Positions 23,943 to 32,107 of a stretch of 47,229 bases of DNA are shown one piece after another; position 1 is the stretch's first letter; every line of letters starts with the position of its first letter. The stretch comes from Isosphaeraceae bacterium (lineage in GTDB: Bacteria > Planctomycetota > Planctomycetia > Isosphaerales > Isosphaeraceae): positions 1 to 47,229 of the forward strand of contig JANXSX010000017.1 in NCBI GenBank assembly GCA_025356475.1, written 5' to 3'. Position numbers and translations under genes: made by a program. Under the pieces are notes generated by a model that made no database searches, was not told the origin of the DNA, and was given only the letters and a program-made list of their open reading frames with translations.

Positions 23943-26252
23943 TCAACGTCCGGGCACGAGAACCCGTACCGGCGCGGCCAGGTGCGGATCACCCCGGGTT
24001 TCCAGACCAGAGCAATAGGTTTCCAAGGTCGGGTTCGGTGTCAAAGTCACCGACTTGCCTCCAACACGCTCAATCGTGACCGGCTTGGTCAGATCAACGA
24101 GTTCTTGATCGAGCCAAAGGGCCAGATCGTCCTTGGTGTCGGACTGGACCTTGATCGTGTTATCGACAACCGAGACGTCGATCCGAGACTTGTCCCTCGG
24201 CTTGCTTGCTTCGATATAATAGAAGTGCTGGATCACGTCGTCGGATTGGACCCAGATGACCCGCTTGGGCCAGGGATTGCGTAAGCCGACCTTGAGAAGT
24301 TCAGCCACCTTATCGCGATCTGGGACGGAGTGGCCAACGCCGGGTTTCCACTCGAAGCCCCCTTCATAACCACCGTTCTCCTTTCGCCAGGCTTCGAACT
24401 CCTTGGCGAACTCCTGACAACGATCGGCACGTCCGTAGGCAACGTCCTTCTCGCCAACCATAAAGGTGAAGTGCGTATTCCTGAGATTTTCGCCGAGGGT
24501 CTCACCTGGAGTCGGCGCTGAGGCAGAGGCGTGAATCGCCGAGAAACGGTCTGGGGTCTTGGGACCGATCACAAAGGCCCCATAACCACCGTGCGACGCG
24601 CCCAGGATCACAACCTGGTCGGGGTTAACCTTGCCGAAGAGGACAAACTGAAGGATCAATCGATCAATCAGTGGACAGATCGCATCATCGTAGAAGCCGT
24701 TCCACTCGTCGTTGGGAGCTCGAAGCGCCAGGTAGAGATATCCACCTGCCTCGGGATGTTCTTTGTAATAGGTTTTGAACATACTCTCCCACTGGCTATC
24801 GTTCACGCGTTTGGGGGCTCCTCCACCGCCATGCATAGCGATGACGAGCCCCCAACCTCGTTCTGGCTTGATACCAACCTCTCGCCAGAGGTAAGGGCTG
24901 GTTCGGTTTGAGGTCGTGACTGTATTGGAGTCAAACTCCTTGCGGAGCGGATCGTGGCGGGCCGATGCTTGAAATGCTGCCGTCGCAGTGGCTCGATGAT
25001 CGTGGTCGAACGGGATCGCGGCGAGCAACTTCTTGGCGAGGTCTTGCTTAGGACCGTCGGTCCCGAATCGGTCGGAGAGCAGGCTCGCAAGCGTTTCGTC
25101 AGATCTCCCCAAGACGAGCTTGACGACGGTGTCGGCAATGGAGAGCGAGGCGAATCCAAGAGCCGATTGTCCCTGGTATCTCGCAATGATCAGGAACTTT
25201 CCACCCTCTCGTGCGGGCATTGAGAGGTGCAAATTGATATCCGACTGGGGTCCGAGGCTCTTTCCACGAAGCCGCGTTTCACCTGTCTTGAGATCAAGAA
25301 TGGTCACCTCGGATTCAACACGCTCTTTGTCCTTGCCGAAGACTTCAACCATCACACGAGGAGCGACTGCGGGGTTCGTCAACCCTTTGGTGTAGCGATC
25401 GGTCACGTTCTCTGCATTGACTTTGGCTTGAGGATTCCAGACGACGGGGAAGAAGTCTCCGGTCGGTCGATAAGTCACGGCGTAGACCGAATTCCTGGTG
25501 ACAGACTTAATCGCCTTGGAGGCATCCACTTCAAACCAAGCGTGGTCAAGTCCTTTGGGATCGGGTTCGGCGGCACCTACGAAGTGCCACTCACCGTTGT
25601 CCCAGATCTCGGCCCAAGTGTGATTGCCACCCCGACCCGGCCATGAGTTGATCCCTGCCACACGAGCGGGCACACCAACCGCGCGACAGGCCTCGACCAG
25701 CATGATCGATAGGCCGGTGCATGTCGCCATCCCTTGAGCGATCGTTTCTTTTGAGCTTTGATCCGTACGAATTCGGCGCGTATTATAAGTCACATTGTAA
25801 TCTTTGAACAAAGCTTGATTGATCTTGAGCCCAGCTTCACCGGGAGTTTGACTCTCCTTGACGAGCGCCAAATACTTGTCGTGAAATTCTTTGCGGAGCG
25901 AGTCGCGAGGCTCGGTAACATTCGCATAGGGCAAGACGGCGTCGAGAAATATCGGCTCAGGCAATCTTGCCCCCCAGGAGACTTCGGCCCGGACTTGGTA
26001 GGCCAGAGCAACGTTGGACGCCAGGATTTCGGGCGGGAGGACCTGGAGGTCGCGTAAGGGTAAGTCGGTCATCAGATAGGCCATACCCGACCGCTGGTCC
26101 GGTTTAGTCGCCAGGAGCATCGTCTCCCAGGCCGGCTTACGCTCGATTGACCGCACCAGCGACGCATCGACCTTTGCGTCCCACCAGGGGGACACAGGGG
26201 CATCATCAATTGTCATCAACGCTGTAGTGACCAGGAATAAGACCGACATCAT
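23943..26252 (-). CDS. Secreted transglutaminase-esterase fusion protein
   Basis: A 769-residue exported protein joining two enzymes. The signal peptide is MMSVLFLVTTALM. Residues about 120-250 are a transglutaminase-like domain with Cys178 (ATCTGLS) and His211 (GGNHTWAEIW). The usual third Asp is replaced: the aligned place reads WHFVGAAE, with Gly there and a Glu three residues on. The C-terminal part (about 440-690) is an alpha/beta-hydrolase of esterase/PHB-depolymerase type with the oxyanion region MHGGGGAP, nucleophile Ser554 in GASHG, an Asp in GEKDVAYG and His in GVGHSVPD. The ATG at 26252 is preferred because GAGGA lies 8 nt upstream, although the frame runs to 26291. A two-step action on a crosslinked or esterified polymer is a guess. 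Confidence 0.85.
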   Translation of the reverse strand: MMSVLFLVTTALMTIDDAPVSPWWDAKVDASLVRSIERKPAWETMLLATKPDQRSGMAYLMTDLPLRDLQVLPPEILASNVALAYQVRAEVSWGARLPEPIFLDAVLPYANVTEPRDSLRKEFHDKYLALVKESQTPGEAGLKINQALFKDYNVTYNTRRIRTDQSSKETIAQGMATCTGLSIMLVEACRAVGVPARVAGINSWPGRGGNHTWAEIWDNGEWHFVGAAEPDPKGLDHAWFEVDASKAIKSVTRNSVYAVTYRPTGDFFPVVWNPQAKVNAENVTDRYTKGLTNPAVAPRVMVEVFGKDKERVESEVTILDLKTGETRLRGKSLGPQSDINLHLSMPAREGGKFLIIARYQGQSALGFASLSIADTVVKLVLGRSDETLASLLSDRFGTDGPKQDLAKKLLAAIPFDHDHRATATAAFQASARHDPLRKEFDSNTVTTSNRTSPYLWREVGIKPERGWGLVIAMHGGGGAPKRVNDSQWESMFKTYYKEHPEAGGYLYLALRAPNDEWNGFYDDAICPLIDRLILQFVLFGKVNPDQVVILGASHGGYGAFVIGPKTPDRFSAIHASASAPTPGETLGENLRNTHFTFMVGEKDVAYGRADRCQEFAKEFEAWRKENGGYEGGFEWKPGVGHSVPDRDKVAELLKVGLRNPWPKRVIWVQSDDVIQHFYYIEASKPRDKSRIDVSVVDNTIKVQSDTKDDLALWLDQELVDLTKPVTIERVGGKSVTLTPNPTLETYCSGLETRGDPHLAAPVRVLVPGR

Positions 26253-26375
26253 GATGAACTTCCTCGGAGATTTTCCTGGACACCTCTTCAACGCAGAGCC
26301 ACATGGTCAGGTCAAGGAGGATAGAGCGAGTACGTCTCGATCTTACCCCCTTGACTGGACCGCAATGACAAATTC

Positions 26376-27236
26376 TCAGGCGACGCCGTTCTTCTTGAAC
26401 CACTCCTGAAGCTTCTTCCATCCGTCGTCGGCTTTGTCCTTGGTATAGCTCGGTCGGTAGTCGGCGTAGAAGCCGTGCGGAGTGTCGGGGTAGAGGACGA
26501 TCTCCGATGGTTTCTTGGCCGCCTTGATTGCTTCACGCATCTTCTCGACAGTGTCGACGGGAATCCCCTGATCCGCGCCGCCGTAAAGGCCGAGCACCGG
26601 GGCCTTCAAGTCTGCGGCGATGTCGATCGGATACTTGGGCTGGAGGTCGTTGGCCTGACCGACGAGCCGACCGTACCAGGCGACGCCCGCCTTGAGGTTG
26701 GGATTGTGCGCGGAGTAGAGCCAGACGATCCGGCCCCCCCAACAAAACCCGGTGATTCCCAGCTTGGCGGTATCGGCCTTGCCGGAAGCTTTCGCATAAG
26801 CGACCGCAGAGTCGAGGTCAGCCATGACTTGTGCGTCGGGGACCTTCGAGACGATCTTGAAGATCTCCTGAAAGTCTGTCAGCTTCGAGACATCTCCCTG
26901 ACGGGCATACATCTCAGGAGCGATCGCGAAGTAACCGAGCTTGGCGAATCGTCGGCAAATGTCCTTGATATGCTCGTGGACGCCAAAGATTTCCTGGACG
27001 ACGAGAACGACGGGGAAAGGACCACCCTTGGCCGGCATGGCGCGGTAGGCGGGGATCTCGCCATCCTTGACGGGAACCTTGACCTCGCCGGCCTCAATAT
27101 CCTGAGTGTCGGTGGTGATTGTATCGGCTGTGACCGGCTGGACCGCGAGGGCGAACCCTGCGGCAAGGGTCGTGACGACGAACTCGCGACGATTGAAGTC
27201 AAACTTGGGCCGCAAGCTCAGTAGGTCTTCGTGCAT
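26376..27236 (-). CDS. Dienelactone hydrolase family protein with signal peptide
   Basis: A 286-residue alpha/beta-hydrolase of the dienelactone hydrolase family. The N-terminal segment [18 protein letters not shown] is a twin-arginine-like export signal (RRE). The catalytic triad is visible: Cys165 in the family-specific GFCWGG, Asp222 in GGADQGIP and His254 in PHGFYADY. The cysteine nucleophile separates this family from serine esterases. Substrate unknown; the known reaction is ring opening of dienelactones, but secreted members probably act on other esters or lactones. I chose ATG 27236 because the frame extending to 27452 adds 72 residues before the signal. It lies 123 bp upstream of the transglutaminase-esterase gene in the same direction, so co-expression of the two exported hydrolases is possible. 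Confidence 0.87.
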   Translation of the reverse strand: MHEDLLSLRPKFDFNRREFVVTTLAAGFALAVQPVTADTITTDTQDIEAGEVKVPVKDGEIPAYRAMPAKGGPFPVVLVVQEIFGVHEHIKDICRRFAKLGYFAIAPEMYARQGDVSKLTDFQEIFKIVSKVPDAQVMADLDSAVAYAKASGKADTAKLGITGFCWGGRIVWLYSAHNPNLKAGVAWYGRLVGQANDLQPKYPIDIAADLKAPVLGLYGGADQGIPVDTVEKMREAIKAAKKPSEIVLYPDTPHGFYADYRPSYTKDKADDGWKKLQEWFKKNGVA

Positions 27237-27569
27237 CGGTGCAGGTCCCTGATTCGGTTCTTGATCGGTTCGTAAGCCACGGCGCAGAGTTCGGGCGTCG
27301 AGACACTGCGAATGATAGCCTCCCCGTGGCCGGACGGCGAGAGTCCCCCCTTCCTTTTGAGGTGATACCTCGGGATCGAGTCCCCAAGATCGAGTCGCGC
27401 CAAAAAAGGGACCCCCCTGGATGAACGTTGATGGAACCTCGTCACGATCCACTTGCTTGGGCTACACTGGGGCAATATTCGGAACCACGGCGCGAAGATC
27501 CGATGACGCGTCCCTAGACAAGAAATCGATTGCTGGTCTCCGTAGACTGTTTTTTGAGGACTGGCCCGC
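27237..27569. other. Divergent intergenic region upstream of ABC operon
   Basis: 333 bp between the divergent dienelactone hydrolase gene (-) and the ABC ATPase gene (+), so promoters for both should be here. I see no clear -35/-10 pair, RNA gene or strong hairpin. TTGAGGA lies about 10 nt before the ABC ATPase start and is a good ribosome-binding site. Confidence 0.4.
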
Positions 27570-28511
27570 ATGTTGAAGATTCGAGAGCTTGTCAAGATCT
27601 ACCCTGGGCCCGTCGCGGCTCTGCAAGGCGTCGACCTCGACGTCCCTCGAGGCATGTTCGGCCTGCTCGGACCCAACGGGGCAGGGAAGACGACCCTGAT
27701 GCGGATCGTGGCCGGGCTGCTCGAACCGACTTCCGGTCGAATCACACTGGATGGTGAAGATCTGACCGGCCACCCCGAGAAGCTTTGGCCTCACCTTGGT
27801 TACTTACCGCAGGATTTCGGTTTCTTCCCGCACCTCAGCGGTGAGAAAATGCTCATGTATTTGTTGAAGCTCAAGGGAGTCCAGGCACCCGGAGGTTTGA
27901 AGAATCTCTGCGGCGAGCTTCTTGAGCGGGTCAACCTAACTTTTGCAGCCAAGCGCAAAGTGAAGGGCTACTCAGGGGGTATGCGGCAAAGGCTCGGTAT
28001 CGCACAGGCGATAGCAGGCAATCCGCGGCTCTTGATTGCAGACGAACCAACGGCTGGCCTTGACCCTGAAGAACGACTCCGGTTCTATCGGTTGCTCTCC
28101 GAACTGGCGGCCGATCGAACCGTGATCCTATCAACTCACATCGTTGAGGATGTTGCGGTTCTCTGCCCAAGTTTCGCGGTGATTCGCTCGGGGCGCCTCC
28201 TGACTGTGACCACGCCCTCAGCGGTTCGCAACGGACTTCATGGGTCGATTTTTGAAGGGACGGTCCAGCCCGAAGATTATGAGCTCCTGCGGCAGGATCG
28301 TTGCGTGACGCAAGCCTTTCTCGTCGAAGGTAAGAACCGAGTTCGGGTCTATCAGCCCGATGGGGCACCCCCCGATGGCTTTGTGTCGGTAACACCAACA
28401 TTAGAAGATGGATACCTTGTCTTGATGCGTGGATACGCCACTTCGTTCCAATCCACCGAACTGACCGGTAAGTATGTCACCAATGGTACCAGCCAGGAGG
28501 TGTCCCGATGA
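27570..28511 (+). CDS. ABC transporter ATP-binding protein
   Basis: A 313-residue cytoplasmic ATPase of the ABC-2 (drug/peptide exporter) type. Walker A is GPNGAGKT (34-41), the signature motif YSGGMRQRLG lies near 130, Walker B with catalytic Glu is LLIADEPTAGLDPEER near 155, and the H-loop is STHIVEDV. The last 90 residues are an accessory domain after the nucleotide-binding fold. Its stop overlaps the start of the next gene by 4 bp (28508-28511), so it is almost certainly the motor for that permease-peptidase fusion. Confidence 0.93.
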   Translation: MLKIRELVKIYPGPVAALQGVDLDVPRGMFGLLGPNGAGKTTLMRIVAGLLEPTSGRITLDGEDLTGHPEKLWPHLGYLPQDFGFFPHLSGEKMLMYLLKLKGVQAPGGLKNLCGELLERVNLTFAAKRKVKGYSGGMRQRLGIAQAIAGNPRLLIADEPTAGLDPEERLRFYRLLSELAADRTVILSTHIVEDVAVLCPSFAVIRSGRLLTVTTPSAVRNGLHGSIFEGTVQPEDYELLRQDRCVTQAFLVEGKNRVRVYQPDGAPPDGFVSVTPTLEDGYLVLMRGYATSFQSTELTGKYVTNGTSQEVSR

Positions 28512-31500
28512 GCCTCCGACGCTTCTCCACGGTCTTTGGTCGGGACATGGCGCATAATAGCCGCCGCTTGGTTTTTTGGATCTGGGTCGCGCTGCTGGTC
28601 TTCTTTACCTGGAGCCTTTCCTCGGGTGTCGCAAGGATCCAGTCGGGCGATTCATCGGTGGGTGGCACCAAAGCCTTCATCACTTCCGAGTTCGCTGTCA
28701 CTCAGATCCTCGTGATTCTGATGACGTTGATCTACGGATTTTTTGTTTCCGTCGTCGCCGGAATGACAATCATCCAGGACGACGAATATCGGGTCGGCGA
28801 GCTTCTGCACTCGACATCACTTCAACCTGGCGAATACATCTGGGGCAAATTCTTCGCGGTTCTCGTGAGCTCAGCCGCCGTACTGGCACTCCACACCTTC
28901 GCGATGATCATCTGCAATCACGCAACCCCTGCCGGCACGACCCAAGAGTTTCGAGGTCCTCTCGAGGTCGCCAATTACATTCGACCTGCACTGATTTTCG
29001 GCCTGCCAACTTTGGTCTTCTACGCAGGTCTTACGTTCGCGGTTGGGGAATGGACCCGCCGCCCGATCCTGGTATTCTTCTTGCCGGTCGCAGCCCTTCT
29101 GGGCAGTATCTTCTTCCTCTGGGATTGGTCCCCCAGTTGGCTTGATCCCAATATCGATCGCTTCTTGATGCTCATCGACCCGGCGGGCTTCCGTTGGTTG
29201 AACGAAACTCAGCTCAAAGTCGATCGCGGGGTCAACTTCTACAATTCCGCACACGTTCCTATGGATGGGTTGTTAATCGCCAATCGCCTGCTTTTCTTGA
29301 GCTTGGGCCTCCTGGCCGTCGCCTGTACGCATTGGCACTTCAAAGCGAGCCTACGAAATGTCTCGCGGCGAGCGGAGAGGGCATGGAAACTGAGACCAGC
29401 CGAGGATGCGGTCGAGTCCATCAGCCTTGCGCCCGCGATTCAGCCTCTGGCCGGGTTAGCGATGTCTGCGAGTCGGCCTGGACTGTTCTCAGGAGCTTGG
29501 ACGGTGATGTGTGGCGAACTCGCCGAGCTCCGCTCAAGCCCTGGACTCTATTTATTTGTTCCCTTGTTGATCTTTGAGGCCGTCGGCCCGAACATGCTGG
29601 CCGTGGGAGCCTTTGATACACCCATTCTCTTGACTTCGGGGACGTTCGCGGTTCGGACGCTCAACCCCCTGACAAGCCTTGTCTGTCTGCTCCTGCTGTT
29701 CTACACGGTGGAATCGCTCTGGCGCGAGCGGAATACCCGACTTGCAGCGATCAGCATGGCGACTCCAATTCGTACCGGTTCGATCTTGCTGGGCAAGGGG
29801 CTCGCGAACAGCTTCGTGGGAGTCGCCATCATGCTCCTGATGTTCGCGATCGGCTGCGGGTGGTTACTTTATCAAGGGAAAGTGGGAATCGAGATCCTGC
29901 CCTTTCTGCTGATCTGGGGCTTGATGCTGATCCCCACACTCTTGCTCTGGACTTCGTTCGTGATGGCGACCCTCTCGCTGACCCGCAACCGTTTTGCAAC
30001 CTACGGGATCGCGATCGTTGTGCTTGGTTTTACCGGGTATCGACAAGTCACAGGCAAGATCAACTGGGTGGGTAACTGGCCACTCTGGAGCGCGGTCCAG
30101 TGGAGCGACATGAGCGTGATCGAGCTGGATCGGCTCGCTCTTGGACTCAACCGGACGATGGCTCTCGGGCTGGCAATGCTCTTTACCGTACTCACCACTC
30201 GGCTCTACGCAAGGCGCGATCTCGACGCGGCGGAAACTGTGAATCGGCTCCGTCCCTTGCCGCTCTTAAAGTCCGCTGTTTGGCTCCTCCCGGTCGCACT
30301 CGTTCCCCTGATTGCCGGGGGGCTGCTCTGGGCTCAAGTTGATCGCGGTTTCCAGGGCGAAGGACCCAAGAAATTACAGAAAGACTACTGGCGGAAAAAT
30401 CTGGCAACTTACGTCGATTGGCCGCTCCCGGATATCACGGCGATTGATGTCTCGGTCGACATCGAACCAGTCTCAGGTCGACTCAAGGTCGTAGGAACTT
30501 ATGCTCTGATCAACAACCATGAGAAAGCGATCGCGGAGATCCCCGTCAGTGGCGGCCTCCATTGGGAATCCCCGACTTGGAGCTTCGACGGCGAGTCCGT
30601 TCAGCCCAAAAATCGTTCGGGCTTATTCATCTTCACACCAAAATCGCCTCTCGTAACCGGTGGAACGGCCAAACTCGGGTTCGAGTTCAGTGGCAACTTT
30701 CCCAAGGGAATCACCAAGAACGGCGGGGGAACGAACGAGTTCATTCTTCCCTCGGGCGTCGTTCTCACGAGCTTTGGGACCAGCTTCGTCCCTTCACTCG
30801 GATTCAACCAAGGGGTTGGAATCGACGACGAGAACAAGTACGAGTCCAAAGAATATCCCGATGATTTCTACGTGGGCCAGACCGACTCCGCGTTCGGCTC
30901 GCGTAAGCCATACTCGACCCGTGTGCGAATCAGCGGTCCGGAACATCTCCAGTACAACTCCGTGGGAACGCTTCGGTCTGAGAACGTCAAAGATGGCACG
31001 CGGACCGTCGTTTGGGAGAGCGATCAGCCGGTCAACTTCTTCAATATCGTTGCCGGAAATTGGGAGGTCCGCCGGGGCCAGGGAACGGCGATCTACTACC
31101 ATAAGGCCCACGGTTACAATATCGAATCCATGGTCGAAGCGCTAGATGCAGCCCGGAAATACTATTCCGAGTGGTTCCGCCCCTTCCCCTGGCAAGAACT
31201 GAAATTGAGCGAGTTCCCCGCACTTGCGAGCTACGCTCAAGGCTTCCCGACCGACATCACCTTCAGCGAGTCGATTGGCTTCCTTACCAATAACGACGCC
31301 CGAGCCGATGCCTCGTTCATGGTCACTGCGCACGAGTCCGCGCACCAATGGTGGGGGAACATCATCACCCCTGGCAAGGGACCTGGTGGTAACCTGCTCT
31401 CGGAAGGGACCTCGCACTTCTCGACCATGCTCCTGTTTGAACAGGTGAAGGGAATCCGCTCGCGGATCGAGTTCGCCAAGAAAATTGAGGACTCTTATGC

Positions 31501-32098
31501 CAAGGGTCGTAGCTCGGACAGCGAGCGCCCGCTTGTCAAAACCGACGGCTCGCGAGACGGTGACACGACGGTGACTTATGATAAGACGGGTTGGGTCCTC
31601 TGGATGCTGATGAATGAGATGGGACGTGACCGTATGCTCGCGGGTATCCGTGAGTTCTTCGAGATCTATCACGCCAACCCAGACCATCCTGTTCTGCAGG
31701 ATTTCCTGGCAGTTCTCCGGCCCCACTCGGCAGACGCTTCGGCATTTGATGCATTCGCGAAACAATGGTTCTTCGAGGTCGTTGTCCCCGAATATAAGCT
31801 CTCTGAGTTCAAGAAGACGAAACAGGGGGAGCGCTGGCTGGTCACCGCAAAGATCGAGAATGTGGGCACCGGAACGATGCCTGTCGAGGTCGCAGCGACC
31901 CAGAAGGAAAGGTTCCCCGAGGCGGGGGGCAGGGAGCCGGCGGCCGATTATCGCGAGATCCGCACAACGATCTCACTGGTCGCAGGCGGATCGGCTGCGG
32001 TAAGATTGGAGTGTGAGTTCGAGCCCAACGCCTTGGTGGTCGATCCCGATGCCAAGGTGCTAATGCTCCGTCGCAAGGCGGCTATTGCCAAGTTCTGA
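28508..32098 (+). CDS. ABC-2 permease fused to M1 family zinc aminopeptidase
   Basis: A 1196-residue membrane enzyme. The first 610 residues hold about 12-13 hydrophobic segments in two halves resembling two ABC-2 permease modules (helices near 20, 65, 110, 155, 180, 260; then near 350, 390, 435, 465, 495, 550, 590). From about 640 an M1-type peptidase follows: zinc site HESAH (His942, His946) and Glu966 in LLSEGTSHF, plus a Tyr at 1024 in TYDKTGWVLWML, the likely proton donor. The spacing HExxH-x19-E is one longer than in classical M1 enzymes, and the GxMEN motif is replaced by YAQGFPTDITFSES. I recall the same pattern in permease/M1 fusions of other bacteria. The peptidase lies outside the cytoplasm if the last helix exits there. 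Substrate unknown. Confidence 0.9.
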   Translation: MSLRRFSTVFGRDMAHNSRRLVFWIWVALLVFFTWSLSSGVARIQSGDSSVGGTKAFITSEFAVTQILVILMTLIYGFFVSVVAGMTIIQDDEYRVGELLHSTSLQPGEYIWGKFFAVLVSSAAVLALHTFAMIICNHATPAGTTQEFRGPLEVANYIRPALIFGLPTLVFYAGLTFAVGEWTRRPILVFFLPVAALLGSIFFLWDWSPSWLDPNIDRFLMLIDPAGFRWLNETQLKVDRGVNFYNSAHVPMDGLLIANRLLFLSLGLLAVACTHWHFKASLRNVSRRAERAWKLRPAEDAVESISLAPAIQPLAGLAMSASRPGLFSGAWTVMCGELAELRSSPGLYLFVPLLIFEAVGPNMLAVGAFDTPILLTSGTFAVRTLNPLTSLVCLLLLFYTVESLWRERNTRLAAISMATPIRTGSILLGKGLANSFVGVAIMLLMFAIGCGWLLYQGKVGIEILPFLLIWGLMLIPTLLLWTSFVMATLSLTRNRFATYGIAIVVLGFTGYRQVTGKINWVGNWPLWSAVQWSDMSVIELDRLALGLNRTMALGLAMLFTVLTTRLYARRDLDAAETVNRLRPLPLLKSAVWLLPVALVPLIAGGLLWAQVDRGFQGEGPKKLQKDYWRKNLATYVDWPLPDITAIDVSVDIEPVSGRLKVVGTYALINNHEKAIAEIPVSGGLHWESPTWSFDGESVQPKNRSGLFIFTPKSPLVTGGTAKLGFEFSGNFPKGITKNGGGTNEFILPSGVVLTSFGTSFVPSLGFNQGVGIDDENKYESKEYPDDFYVGQTDSAFGSRKPYSTRVRISGPEHLQYNSVGTLRSENVKDGTRTVVWESDQPVNFFNIVAGNWEVRRGQGTAIYYHKAHGYNIESMVEALDAARKYYSEWFRPFPWQELKLSEFPALASYAQGFPTDITFSESIGFLTNNDARADASFMVTAHESAHQWWGNIITPGKGPGGNLLSEGTSHFSTMLLFEQVKGIRSRIEFAKKIEDSYAKGRSSDSERPLVKTDGSRDGDTTVTYDKTGWVLWMLMNEMGRDRMLAGIREFFEIYHANPDHPVLQDFLAVLRPHSADASAFDAFAKQWFFEVVVPEYKLSEFKKTKQGERWLVTAKIENVGTGTMPVEVAATQKERFPEAGGREPAADYREIRTTISLVAGGSAAVRLECEFEPNALVVDPDAKVLMLRRKAAIAKF

Positions 32099-32107
32099 CG
32101 CTTCACG

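Noticed and set aside
22876-23944. 8-bp target-site duplication for the IS1595-type element
   Set aside because: The flanks are CAACTGTT and GAATCTTC, which do not match. A shared GGTAACA near both ends (22871-22877 and 23924-23930) is outside the left end but inside the right end, so it is not a duplication.
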